From Prolixibacteraceae bacterium (GTDB taxonomy: Bacteria; Bacteroidota; Bacteroidia; Bacteroidales; Prolixibacteraceae): a DNA stretch of 64,000 bases. The position numbers and the translations under genes are program-made. Positions 52,301-59,766 of this stretch are shown piece after piece; within the stretch, counting starts at the first letter, position 1; each line of letters opens with the position of its first letter. Below the pieces are notes generated by a model. The model had not been told where the DNA came from. It searched no databases and worked only from the letters and a program-made list of their open reading frames with translations. The DNA lies in the NCBI GenBank assembly GCA_003506435.1, contig DOAQ01000048.1, positions 1-64,000 of the forward strand. Reading direction: 5' to 3'.

Positions 52301-52925
52301 TTTCTTCAGCCAATGTAATATTGATGACAGATTTACCGGAAACGGCAGATTCTACGGTTTTCATTCCTACGAATGAAAACACCAGTGTCGCATCAGTCGG
52401 GACATTATTCAGGGAATACTTTCCATCAAAATCGGTAATAATTCCCTGTGTAGTCCCTTTTATTACTACTGAAACTCCAGGCAGAGGAGCACCGGCAGAG
52501 TCAGTGACTTTACCGGAAACCGTTTTACTTTGCTGAGGAGCATTGAAATGATCGCCACTGTTCTTCGATTTCAGCACCACAAAGTTATTTTCCAATACTT
52601 TATACTCGATGTTCGTTTGTTTGAAAAGCCGGACGAGTACTTCTTCTATTGTACTGTTATCAATGTTGATACTTAATTTCTCGTCTACATTGAGTTTTTC
52701 GTCTTCGTAGAAGAAACGGTATCCGCTCTGCTTTTCAATCAGGTTCAAGACCTCTTTTACCGAGATATCTTTCTCGTTCAGGCTGAAGCGCTTGGTTTGC
52801 GAAACGGAGGCGGTACTTTGCAATACCCCCAGAATCATTAAAAACAGGAATAATCTCATAATTAAAAATCCCTTTCTGACCAGTGGAAATGTTCCACAAT
52901 GATCTTTTAATTTGTTTTTTTCCAT
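49389..52925 (-). CDS. SusC/RagA-type TonB-dependent transporter with STN domain
   Basis: An 1178 aa outer-membrane transporter. After a signal (about 20-43) comes an STN signalling domain about 46-120 (ISVKEVLNLIEKQSGYRFFY), a carboxypeptidase-D-like domain about 134-208 (VSGKVTDSAGAPLPGVSVVI) and the EVVAVGYGTQ segment at 214-223. Then follow the plug (LLLQGAAPNVMV, SIRGVGSI, LTLVDGVEM, ILKDASASAIYGSRAAFGVI) and the beta-barrel ending in LSFGVSVTF. The STN domain lets it contact the FecR anti-sigma encoded next to it, so it imports the glycan and also triggers its own induction. Confidence 0.96.
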   Translation of the reverse strand: MEKNKLKDHCGTFPLVRKGFLIMRLFLFLMILGVLQSTASVSQTKRFSLNEKDISVKEVLNLIEKQSGYRFFYEDEKLNVDEKLSINIDNSTIEEVLVRLFKQTNIEYKVLENNFVVLKSKNSGDHFNAPQQSKTVSGKVTDSAGAPLPGVSVVIKGTTQGIITDFDGKYSLNNVPTDATLVFSFVGMKTVESAVSGKSVINITLAEETIGIEEVVAVGYGTQKKINLSGSVDVVSGEKLENRPAVSTSLLLQGAAPNVMVSLNSYGGEPGAEQNLSIRGVGSISGNDSPLTLVDGVEMENINNLDPSTIESVSILKDASASAIYGSRAAFGVILITTKRGKSGQPLNVQYTNNISFAIPIYVPSMEDSYTYAIAFNQSRANAGLSPTFPDAQVERILGYQNGTYESEYDPANPPYSNFRGRWDGNANNNWTKLYWKDYSVNQKHNINISGGDKKMNYYFSAGYFDQPGLNSWNEDSYKRYNVLANISSQVNEWFRFDFDTKFMNSQKDYPYGRSENGRQFIFSEMLDFFPTGPMYNLDGSLNNPLMVVVQEGGRSVYDDSNLLIKLGGEIEPIKGWKTYISYNYGYNTEENLRNPKPIMMTAANGKVSNVGQPLSGAIRSLSQEKYQLFTAYTSFEKTIGKHYFKALVGYEQDNNHYEYLYGKKTELITEDIVAISAAIGESTLTDSETHWATQGIFGRLNYNYEEKYLFEFSARYDGSSRFADGSRWGFFPSVSAAYNIAKENFWAEIKPYVNTLKLRGSYGSLGNQNVDNYLYLATIDVQERYTPGDSWNRGYLINGEIPLYASQPSIISNNLTWETVTTLNVGLDAEFLKNRLSLSAEWYNRVTSDMIGPAETLPSILGASSPKTNNAKLSTKGYELSIGWKDRISSNLSYNARVTLGDYKTTILEYMNVNGVISTWYEGKVVGDIWGLTTDGIIQEFGEEMPDQSYYYAKWSPGDIKYKDISGPDGVPDGKITPGTNTLDDHGDLSVIANSSTRYNFGISAGLNWKNFDVSMFWQGVGKSEMAVQRDAEQYFGLMQTANNSCIFEGGLMLDYWRPADETNILGPNTDAFFPKPYGSAERNKNLQIQSRYVLDAAYIRLKNLQIGYTIPQHILDRIFVKKARVYVSGENLLTFSKLPDLFEPETTVASNSRGNGLMGEIYPITKMLSFGVSVTF

Positions 52926-53028
52926 AAATTTGAGAACTATTTGTTAGTTAAACTTTGTGTCTTCGGCTGCGAACCGAAAGGCACATTAATTAATTTGGGC
53001 CGGGAAACACTGCGAATGTTTTCCGGTT

Positions 53029-54009
53029 TTATTTTAGAGAGTATATTGTTACAACCTTCCCGTTTTGTTTGTAATTGAGAGATGAAGCAAATTTCAACGC
53101 TTCGAGAACAGTGTTCAGGTTTTCGTCTTGTATTGTCCCGGAATACGTGTGGTTTTGTACTTCGCTATCGCCAAACTGAATTTCGACATCGAACCTTCGT
53201 TCCAGTTTCTTTGCCAGTTCTTCAATGGTTTCGCCTTTGATATTCAGCATACCCTTGGTCCAATCAGAAAAACAATGGTCGTCTATGGTGCGCATGGTTA
53301 CTTTCCCGGTTGATTTTTCAAATTTCAGTGCTTCCGAAGGGGTTAAAAAAATGTCTTCTTTTCCGGCAATACTGATTTTGACTTTACCACTTTCGAGGTA
53401 GGTAGTGATGGTTTTATCATCCGAATAACTGCAAACATTAAAACTGGTTCCCAGTACTTCGACCTCAAGAATTCCTGTTTCTACCAAAAACGGATGGGTT
53501 TTGTCGTGGGTGACATCGAAAAATGCCTCTCCTTCCAAAAGCACCTTTCGTTTTCCGGATTGGAAAGTGGGTTCAAATTTTAGTTGCGAGCCCCCGTTTA
53601 ACTGCACTGTTGAGCCGTCGGGCAAAATAATTTTTGAGCGTTCGCCTTTTGGGACAATTATTTCGGTGTACCCTGAATTGGAGAATTGGAGGTTGGAAAT
53701 GAGATATCCCAACGAAGTTAAGCCAATCACTAAAAGAATAACTGCTGCATATTTCAGCCATTTTGCATGAATGATTTTTCGAACTGGTTTTTTGTTTAAT
53801 GCACTGATTTTGTCCATGATCCGTTGAATGGCCTGTTCTTTCTTCAACGGATCAACTTCATTGTTAAGGCCTGCCAGCACCCAACTGTTTTTCATTCCCG
53901 AAAGTTCCTGCTCCCTTTCTTCTGATACGGCCACCCACTCCTTGACTTCCTGTTTTTCGTTTTCGTCAGCCTGCTCTGTTATGTACCTGAAAAGTAATTC
54001 GTCGGTCAT
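53029..54009 (-). CDS. FecR-family anti-sigma factor
   Basis: A 326 aa single-span inner-membrane protein. The cytoplasmic N-terminal part (1-84) would bind the sigma factor; the membrane span is about 86-106 (YAAVILLVIGLTSLGYLI). The periplasmic FecR domain about 113-215 has IIVPKGERSKIILPDGSTVQ and LLEGEAFFDV. The C-terminal domain about 250-325 (LNIKGETIEELAKKLERRF) resembles the STN fold and probably pairs with the SusC STN domain. It lies between susC and the ECF sigma gene in the standard order. Confidence 0.93.
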   Translation of the reverse strand: MTDELLFRYITEQADENEKQEVKEWVAVSEEREQELSGMKNSWVLAGLNNEVDPLKKEQAIQRIMDKISALNKKPVRKIIHAKWLKYAAVILLVIGLTSLGYLISNLQFSNSGYTEIIVPKGERSKIILPDGSTVQLNGGSQLKFEPTFQSGKRKVLLEGEAFFDVTHDKTHPFLVETGILEVEVLGTSFNVCSYSDDKTITTYLESGKVKISIAGKEDIFLTPSEALKFEKSTGKVTMRTIDDHCFSDWTKGMLNIKGETIEELAKKLERRFDVEIQFGDSEVQNHTYSGTIQDENLNTVLEALKFASSLNYKQNGKVVTIYSLK

Positions 54010-54134
54010 TGTGTTTTGTTTTAATATCTTTAAAACGAATGAACCGGATTTTACCCTGAGTGGAAATCTGATTTTTTTTGATTTTTTTTTGAAGTTGATT
54101 TTTTTTGATCTTTCTTTTATAAAGATCTCCGGGT

Positions 54135-54752
54135 TTATGATTTAGACATTCTTAATTTCCGTATAAAAATCGTTACGAGATTTAGAATTTCCGGAAATTT
54201 CCGTTCCAGGGTTAGTCTGATTCTCCTCAAAGCTTTGGCAAGGTGGTTTTCAATTGTTTTTTCCGAAAGGTTCAGGATGCTGCTTATTTCCTTGTTTTTC
54301 AGGCCATGAGTCCGGCTCATAATAAATACTTTCCGGCATTGCACAGGCAGTGAATCCACAGTCTTGTCGATTTCTGATTGTAGCTCAAGAGCGAAAATTT
54401 CGTCGAGAACCGGATCCGACAAGGCATGGAAATTTTCAGTCAGCCGGGTATATTCTTCCTGCTTATCGGTGCGAAACTGGAGCATTAACCGTTCCCTGCG
54501 GATAAGGTCGATGCAACGGTTTCTTGTCAGGGTAAATAAATAGGCATTGAGAGAAGTGTTGTCTGCCAGTTTGTTGCGATTGCTCCAAAGTTGAAGAAAT
54601 ACATCCTGGATAACCTCTTTTGCATTTTCTTCGTTGTTCAGATAGCCATTTGCAAAATTGAAGAGACGGGAATACCAGTGCTCCATTATTTTCCGGAAAA
54701 TCTTTTCACTCCCCGATTTCAGTCCTGCGATATATTCCTGAATATTCTCCAA
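54135..54752 (-). CDS. ECF sigma-70 factor of the SusC/FecR system
   Basis: A 205 aa sigma factor of the Bacteroidota ECF type. Region 2 is about 20-90 (FNFANGYLNNEENAKEVIQD, LQLWSNRNKL, LFTLTRNRCIDLIRRE). Region 4 is about 128-185 (LPVQCRKVFIMSRTHGLKNK, EISSILNLSEKTIENHLAKA). It is the first gene of the minus-strand locus and is followed by its FecR anti-sigma 125 nt later. Expected to activate the susC promoter when glycan binding at SusC relieves FecR. Confidence 0.93.
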   Translation of the reverse strand: MENIQEYIAGLKSGSEKIFRKIMEHWYSRLFNFANGYLNNEENAKEVIQDVFLQLWSNRNKLADNTSLNAYLFTLTRNRCIDLIRRERLMLQFRTDKQEEYTRLTENFHALSDPVLDEIFALELQSEIDKTVDSLPVQCRKVFIMSRTHGLKNKEISSILNLSEKTIENHLAKALRRIRLTLERKFPEILNLVTIFIRKLRMSKS

Positions 54753-54778
54753 TTTATCGGAATCTAAATTTAGAATGT

Positions 54779-54786
54779 CAAATATA
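54779..54786 (-). promoter_or_regulatory. -7 promoter box of the ECF sigma gene
   Basis: TATATTTG on the minus strand, 26 nt before the sigma factor ATG, matches the housekeeping TAnnTTTG consensus. No properly spaced -33 TTG was found. Confidence 0.5.
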
Positions 54787-54935
54787 TCTAATTTTCAGAA
54801 TTTTGATCTTTAGCAAAATATTGTTTCCGGAAATATAAAAACAACAATCGCTCCGGCTCCCGTTGGCATTGCTTTTCCCGTTAAAAATATTTTAACTTGT
54901 AATCCAATCGGTAATGATTGTCTAAAGTATTTTTT

Positions 54936-54943
54936 TACCTTTG
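54936..54943 (+). promoter_or_regulatory. -7 promoter box of prs
   Basis: TACCTTTG matches TAnnTTTG and lies 37 nt before the prs ATG. A TTG at 54918-54920 is present with a short 15-nt spacer. The box excludes start codons farther upstream. Confidence 0.55.
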
Positions 54944-54980
54944 CGCGCAATTCCAGGATATTAAATTTAAACAGGAAGAA

Positions 54981-55919
54981 ATGTCAAAACAAGCTCCGCT
55001 ACAAATTTTCTCGTGTACAGCTACTCGTTATTTAACTACCAAAATTTGTGATAGTCTGGGGGTTGGCCTGGGAAAATCCTCGTGTCCGGTTTTTGCTGAC
55101 GGCGAGGTTGAACCTTGCTATGAGGAAACGATCCGTGGTTCGCATGTATTTATTGTCCAGTCGACCCGTCCGCCGGCAGATAATCTGCTTGAGTTGTTGC
55201 TGATGATCGATGCTGCAAAACGTGCTTCGGCCTATAAGATCATCGCTGTTATACCATATTTCGGGTACGCCCGTCAGGATCGCAAAGACAAACCGAGGGT
55301 GTCGATCGGAGCAAAACTGATGGCCGACCTTTTATCTGCTGCCGGGGTAAACAGGATAATCACCATGGACTTACATGCCGATCAAATTCAGGGTTTTTTC
55401 AATGTACCCGTCGATCATTTGTATGCATCTTCATTGTTTGTCCCTTTCATCAGTAAAATGGGACTTGAAAACCTGGTTATTGCTTCGCCGGATGTGGGCG
55501 GTACCAAACGAGCCAATACCTATTCAAAAATGTTGGGGACAGACATGGTCATCTGCCATAAATCGAGGGCAAAGGCCAATGTTGTTGATTCGATGACCCT
55601 GATTGGCGATGTGAAAAATAAGGATGTGATTATTGTTGACGACATGATTGATACCGCAGGCACTATTTCTAAGGCCGCCGATCTGATGATGCAAAAAGGA
55701 GCAAACAGTGTACGCGCTTTTGCCGCACATGGAGTATTGTCGGGAAACGCTTACGAGAATATTGAAAAATCGGCGCTGAAAGAAGTGTATTTTACCGATT
55801 CGATCCCTCCGCGCAAAGAATCGGATAAAATTAAATACATCACAACGGCCGAAGCTTTTGGAGAGGCCATCACAAGGGTCTATAAAAATCAATCGATTAG
55901 TTCGATGTATTACAGTTAA
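54981..55919 (+). CDS. prs: Ribose-phosphate pyrophosphokinase
   Basis: PRPP synthase of 312 aa, making phosphoribosyl pyrophosphate from ribose-5-phosphate and ATP for nucleotide, His and Trp synthesis. Motifs: FADGEVEPCYEE, ATP-loop region YFGYARQDRKDKPR, TMDLHADQIQGFF, and the PRPP loop VIIVDDMIDTAGT. The ATG at 54981 is preceded by AGGAAGAA and lies downstream of the promoter box; the longer frame starting at 54918 is rejected. Confidence 0.96.
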   Translation: MSKQAPLQIFSCTATRYLTTKICDSLGVGLGKSSCPVFADGEVEPCYEETIRGSHVFIVQSTRPPADNLLELLLMIDAAKRASAYKIIAVIPYFGYARQDRKDKPRVSIGAKLMADLLSAAGVNRIITMDLHADQIQGFFNVPVDHLYASSLFVPFISKMGLENLVIASPDVGGTKRANTYSKMLGTDMVICHKSRAKANVVDSMTLIGDVKNKDVIIVDDMIDTAGTISKAADLMMQKGANSVRAFAAHGVLSGNAYENIEKSALKEVYFTDSIPPRKESDKIKYITTAEAFGEAITRVYKNQSISSMYYS

Positions 55920-55924
55920 ATTTA

Positions 55925-55932
55925 TATATTTG
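55925..55932 (+). promoter_or_regulatory. -7 promoter box of rplY
   Basis: TATATTTG, an exact TAnnTTTG match, 96 nt before rplY and just after the prs stop. The leader contains a GC-containing stretch (CCCGGGTGGTCCGGG) that can fold. The -33 region is not clear. Confidence 0.5.
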
Positions 55933-56028
55933 CACCGCTTTTGCTGAAAAGCAGTGTGGTTATGCATGCTGTTCGTCCCGGGTGGTCCGGGAAAAGCTGA
56001 GTACCATAATCTTAAAAAGAATTAAAAA

Positions 56029-56604
56029 ATGAAGACAATCGAAATTAAAGGCTCCAAAAGGGAAGCCACAGGAAAGAAAGATTCCAAAAAATTAAGAGTT
56101 GAAGGCAAAGTGCCATGTGTACTTTACGGAGGTCAGGAACCTGTTCACTTCTATGCCAATTCAAAAGATTTTAAAAAGTTGTTGTACACACCCAATGTGT
56201 ACCTTGTAGATGTTGACGTTGATGGCACGGTTTCAAAGGCCATTGTCCAGGATGTTCAGTTTCATGTTATTGAAGATGAAATCCTGCATGTCGATTTCCT
56301 TCAGTTGTCGGAAGACAAACCTATTAAAATTGAAATTCCGATAAAAGTTCAGGGATATGCCGAAGGTATGCGCAAAGGGGGAAAAATGAAATTGAACCTT
56401 CGCCGTCTGAAAGTGAAAGCCCTTCCTCAGAATTTACCGGATGCAATTCCTGTAAATATTGATGCTCTTGATTTGGGCCAAAGTGTTAAAGTGGGTGAAT
56501 TGCAAATGGAAAACATTGAATTCCTTAATGCAAAATCAATTCCGGTGGTTACCATCGTGGTTACCAGGGCTGCAAAAGCTGCTGCATCAACAGGCGGCAA
56601 ATAA
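56029..56604 (+). CDS. rplY: 50S ribosomal protein L25 (CTC form)
   Basis: A 191 aa ribosomal protein that binds 5S rRNA. The N-terminal L25 domain has KREATGKKDSKKLRVEGKVPCVLYGG. The C-terminal beta domain of the general-stress CTC form has DFLQLSEDKPIKIEIPIKV and AEGMRKGGKMKLNLRRLKV. A short Ala/Lys tail ends the protein. It lies 57 nt upstream of pth, the usual gene pair in Bacteroidota. Confidence 0.96.
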   Translation: MKTIEIKGSKREATGKKDSKKLRVEGKVPCVLYGGQEPVHFYANSKDFKKLLYTPNVYLVDVDVDGTVSKAIVQDVQFHVIEDEILHVDFLQLSEDKPIKIEIPIKVQGYAEGMRKGGKMKLNLRRLKVKALPQNLPDAIPVNIDALDLGQSVKVGELQMENIEFLNAKSIPVVTIVVTRAAKAAASTGGK

Positions 56605-56661
56605 GGAAACTAATTTGAGCAGATACGGTATTGTATCAGGGAACATTGAAAGAATATACAG

Positions 56662-57240
56662 ATGAAATACCTGATTGCAGGACTTGGAAATCCGGGTGTT
56701 GATTACGAAAATACCCGTCATAACATAGGATATAAAATATTGGACGCGCTTGCCGGTGCGTCCAATATTGTTTTTAGCGACAAGCGTTACGGCTGGGTCG
56801 CCGAATATAAATATAAATCGCGCATCTTTATTTTGCTGAAGCCTACTACCTTTATGAATCTTAGTGGAAGAGCTGTTAATTACTGGCTTCAGAAAGAAAA
56901 TATTGAGATTGAAAATCTGCTTGTGCTTGCCGATGATCTCGCTCTCCCGTTTGGGACATTACGGCTTCGGGCAAAGGGCAGCGATGCCGGGCACAATGGA
57001 TTAAAAAATATCAATGAGGTATTGGGACGACAGGATTATGCACGCCTTCGTTTTGGCATTGGTGATAATTTCAGGCAGGGGCAACAGGTTGACTATGTGC
57101 TGAGCGAATGGGACAAAGAAGAAAAGAAAGAACTTCCTTTCCTGATTGATAAATGTGTGGATATCATCCACAGTTTTGGAACCATCGGCATTACCATGAC
57201 GATGAACCAGTTTAACCAACGAAAACAAAATGGGCAATAA
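56662..57240 (+). CDS. pth: Peptidyl-tRNA hydrolase
   Basis: A 192 aa enzyme that recycles tRNA from peptidyl-tRNA released in aborted translation. The family signatures are complete: LIAGLGNPGVDYENTRHNIGY with Asn10 and catalytic His20, LLKPTTFMNLSGRAV, LLVLADDLALPFGTLRLRAK with the catalytic Asp, and GSDAGHNGLKNI. Its last 11 nt overlap the next gene. Confidence 0.96.
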   Translation: MKYLIAGLGNPGVDYENTRHNIGYKILDALAGASNIVFSDKRYGWVAEYKYKSRIFILLKPTTFMNLSGRAVNYWLQKENIEIENLLVLADDLALPFGTLRLRAKGSDAGHNGLKNINEVLGRQDYARLRFGIGDNFRQGQQVDYVLSEWDKEEKKELPFLIDKCVDIIHSFGTIGITMTMNQFNQRKQNGQ

Positions 57241-57607
57241 AGTCCGTATCGATAAATGGCTTTGGGCGGTACGTTTGTATAAAACACGCAGCCTGGCTAC
57301 CGAAGAATGCGGAAAAGGACGGGTGATGATCGATGGAATGCCAGCCAAAGCTTCGCGCGAAATAAAAGTTGGAGATAAGGTTCAGATAAGAAAACCCCCT
57401 ATTGTTCGTACGTATGAAGTACTCGACATTGCAGAAAAACGAATGGCCGCCAAACTGACCGAAGGTTTTGTGAGGGATATTACCCCTGCTGAACAGCTCG
57501 AAATATTGGAGATGCAAAAACACATGAGCTGGTTTCAGCGCGACAAAGGAGCTGGCCGTCCAACAAAAAAAGAACGGCGCGACCTCGATGATTTTTTTGA
57601 AATCTGA
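57230..57607 (+). CDS. S4-domain RNA-binding protein (Hsp15-like)
   Basis: A 125 aa protein with an N-terminal S4 domain (RIDKWLWAVRLYKTRSLATE, GRVMIDGMPAKASREIKVGD) and a basic C-terminal tail (AGRPTKKERRDLDDFFE) that is standard for Hsp15/HslR homologues. Those bind stalled 50S subunits carrying peptidyl-tRNA, which fits with its overlap with pth. Function by homology only. Confidence 0.87.
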   Translation: MGNKVRIDKWLWAVRLYKTRSLATEECGKGRVMIDGMPAKASREIKVGDKVQIRKPPIVRTYEVLDIAEKRMAAKLTEGFVRDITPAEQLEILEMQKHMSWFQRDKGAGRPTKKERRDLDDFFEI

Positions 57608-57632
57608 TATTTTTTTAAGCAGGAACTTTTTT

Positions 57633-58175
57633 ATGATTATTGCCAAAGAAAAACGGAAAACCAATCTAGCTGAGTATATTCTATACATGTGGCAGGTCGA
57701 GGATTTGATCCGAAGTTTTTGCTTCGATATTGAGAAAATAGGAACTGAGTACATTGCCCGGTTTCAGGTTGATGAAGCTACCCGTCTCGAAATAAAAAAC
57801 TGGTACGGCAACCTGCTGACGATGATGGAAAAAGAGCGGTTACGGGATACAGGTCATCTTCAGATGCTGAGAAATCTGGTGAACGATTTGAATGAATTTC
57901 ATTTAAAATTACTTGAAACCAATGCCGATCCGGGGTATTCGGGGATGTTTATTCAGGTTCAGCCGCTGATCAACGAATTCAGATTAAAAATGCAACAGGA
58001 GGCAGGTTCGGATGTGGAAACCTGTTTGAATGGTCTTTACAGTCTGATGATGCTGCGGTTGCAGAAAAAAGAGGTGAACCAGTCTACTTTGCTTTCTTTT
58101 CAAAGTTTCGGAAAACTAATGGGACATTTATCGGCCCGCTACCTTCAGTTTGAAAAAGGCGATTTCGAGTTTTAA
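57633..58175 (+). CDS. DUF4924-family protein
   Basis: A 180 aa predicted all-helical cytosolic protein matching a Bacteroidota-specific family of unknown function (MIIAKEKRKTNLAEYILYMW, FQSFGKLMGHLSARYLQFEKGDFEF). The frame continues upstream to 57588, overlapping the S4 gene, but the ATG at 57633, preceded by AAGCAGGAAC, is preferred. Its stop overlaps the last bases of the converging DCC gene. Confidence 0.8.
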   Translation: MIIAKEKRKTNLAEYILYMWQVEDLIRSFCFDIEKIGTEYIARFQVDEATRLEIKNWYGNLLTMMEKERLRDTGHLQMLRNLVNDLNEFHLKLLETNADPGYSGMFIQVQPLINEFRLKMQQEAGSDVETCLNGLYSLMMLRLQKKEVNQSTLLSFQSFGKLMGHLSARYLQFEKGDFEF

Positions 58176-58576
58176 AGAAACCGGTCGCTGTAATCTTCGG
58201 GCGGAAGGTAACAACTTTCACGTTTCCCGAACCATTTGAAACGATTACGGGCAATCCACCGATACAATTTATCGGCCCATACTTTTGGCATTATTTTGAA
58301 AGCCAAAAATATATTCCATGGATTACCCAAACGTTTGACGATAATGAAAACCGACCCGGAATAATAAAAAGCTTTTCCTCCATCAATTACGATCACGGAA
58401 TCAACGTCGTCCTGTATCCGGAAACTTTTTCTGATTTCTTTTCCTGCTTCATTTTGGAGCGGAGCAAAAACAAACGCTTTTTTTCGGTCGTGTTTCAGTA
58501 TAAACTGAACGGTGTTGCTGCACAGGTGGCAATACCCGTCGAATAATACAAGTGTCTTTTTTTCAGGAATAAGCAT
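58172..58576 (-). CDS. DCC-family (DUF393) thiol-disulfide oxidoreductase-like protein
   Basis: A 134 aa protein whose N-terminal LVLFDGYCHLCSNTVQFILK contains the defining D-G-x-C-x-x-C motif. A C-terminal hydrophobic/aromatic region (IFLAFKIMPKVWADKLYRWI) follows. A thioredoxin-like redox role is assumed for the family but substrates are unknown. The start overlaps the stop of the amidase gene by one base (TAATG), so both are translated from one transcript. Confidence 0.88.
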   Translation of the reverse strand: MLIPEKKTLVLFDGYCHLCSNTVQFILKHDRKKAFVFAPLQNEAGKEIRKSFRIQDDVDSVIVIDGGKAFYYSGSVFIIVKRLGNPWNIFLAFKIMPKVWADKLYRWIARNRFKWFGKRESCYLPPEDYSDRFL

Positions 58577-59622
58577 TATTTGTTGTTGCCAAAATCTTTT
58601 ACAAGTCCTTCGTAAAGCCAGTTGGCGACTGCCTTCCGGTTGTCTTCGATAATGAAACGTTGCTGGTCGCGGGTATGGTTGATATTGCCCAACTCAATGA
58701 ATACCGCAGGAGGGAACGAATTTTTAATTACATACAGGTTTCGCGCCGAAACCGATCCATGGTATCCACGTCCGGGCTGGTGCTGGCGGTATTTGCTGTC
58801 GAAGGTCTGTACCAGGTTTTCAGCCAGTTTTTTACCCGTTTTGCTCCGTTCGTCGTAATAGAAAAATACGTCGATGTTTTCACCTTTGCTGCGCGAATCA
58901 ACATGAATAACAACAAATCGCTGAAAACTGCCTTTGTGCTTCGCGTACAAATTATTCACTGCATCTTTTCGTTGGTGGAGGCGGCTTAGTTGTTTTAACG
59001 GAATTTTTTGGTTCGGGTAACAAACTTCGTCTTTGTCAGGCTTCAGAAAACTTTCATCCCGTATTCCGTCGTTGGGGTCCCGGACGATCATGTAAACGGT
59101 AGCGCCATGTTCAATTAACTTCCGTGCCAGGCGCAAGGTGACATCGTATGCGTATTCATCTTCACACAACGTATGGCTCCCGTATTTTCCGATGGCTCCC
59201 GGGTCGGGGCCGCCATGTCCGCTTTTCAGGTAATAAACCGCCCCCTTTAGCTGGTTGTCGGCAATATTCACCCGTTCGTATTTCGGACCAAATATTTTAT
59301 GGATTTCTACCTTGTTGCCGTTTCCTGTATTGCTGGTTTCCTGACTGACTGCTTCCGGTTGACTACCTGTACCGGGTAATTTATAGGAACGCCCTACAAT
59401 TAGCTGATTGTTTTTCCCAAGTTTTTCCTGATTGATTTCTATGAAATTTTTGAATTCGGACGCTGGTACGCCGTGGCGTTTCAACAGCGAATAAATACCA
59501 TCGCCATTTTGTGCCTTTGCTGTTTTATAATCCTGGGAAAAACCGGCGAATGATGTGAAAAGCAGGAGTGTGGTCAGTATGAATGAAGTAGTATCTATGT
59601 TTCGAAATGTTTGAATGCTCAT
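58576..59622 (-). CDS. N-acetylmuramoyl-L-alanine amidase with LysM domain
   Basis: A 348 aa exported cell-wall hydrolase. A signal peptide (about 1-29, FAGFSQ) is followed by a LysM-like peptidoglycan-binding module about 35-83 (GDGIYSLLKRHGVPASEF, LIVGRSYKLPG) and an amidase_3 domain about 128-345. Zinc ligands lie in LKSGHGGPDPGA, LCEDEYAYDVTLRLA and FVVIHVDSRS, and the catalytic Glu in VFIELGNINH. It cleaves the lactyl-peptide bond between MurNAc and the stem peptide. Confidence 0.91.
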   Translation of the reverse strand: MSIQTFRNIDTTSFILTTLLLFTSFAGFSQDYKTAKAQNGDGIYSLLKRHGVPASEFKNFIEINQEKLGKNNQLIVGRSYKLPGTGSQPEAVSQETSNTGNGNKVEIHKIFGPKYERVNIADNQLKGAVYYLKSGHGGPDPGAIGKYGSHTLCEDEYAYDVTLRLARKLIEHGATVYMIVRDPNDGIRDESFLKPDKDEVCYPNQKIPLKQLSRLHQRKDAVNNLYAKHKGSFQRFVVIHVDSRSKGENIDVFFYYDERSKTGKKLAENLVQTFDSKYRQHQPGRGYHGSVSARNLYVIKNSFPPAVFIELGNINHTRDQQRFIIEDNRKAVANWLYEGLVKDFGNNK

Positions 59623-59678
59623 CAGTGTAAATATTGTTTTTAAACCGGGGAAATATCGGTTTGTTTACAGCTTTGTAA

Positions 59679-59686
59679 CAAATTTA
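59679..59686 (-). promoter_or_regulatory. -7 promoter box of the amidase gene
   Basis: TAAATTTG on the minus strand matches TAnnTTTG, 57 nt before the amidase ATG. The -33 element is not obvious. Confidence 0.45.
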
Positions 59687-59707
59687 GTTGTAAAGTGAAA
59701 TTTCATT

Positions 59708-59732
59708 CGGATAAAAATCAATTTTTTATCCG
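59708..59732. promoter_or_regulatory. 10-bp palindrome in the divergent amidase/5'-nucleotidase region
   Basis: CGGATAAAAA and TTTTTATCCG form a perfect inverted repeat with a 5-nt loop. It stands between the amidase promoter and the start of the gene at 59767. It may be an operator or an RNA hairpin; no regulator is nearby. Confidence 0.45.
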
Positions 59733-59766
59733 ATATTTATTAACCCAAATAAAACTTGCATTGGAT

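Noticed and set aside
53000..53026. Hairpin CCGGGAAACA/TGTTTTCCGG after the FecR gene as terminator
   Set aside because: In the direction of the FecR transcript no T-run follows, and the susC gene lies just downstream, so termination there is not supported.
54918..54980. Upstream start of prs
   Set aside because: The segment contains the -7 promoter box and lacks homology; the ATG at 54981 has an AGGAAGAA ribosome-binding sequence.
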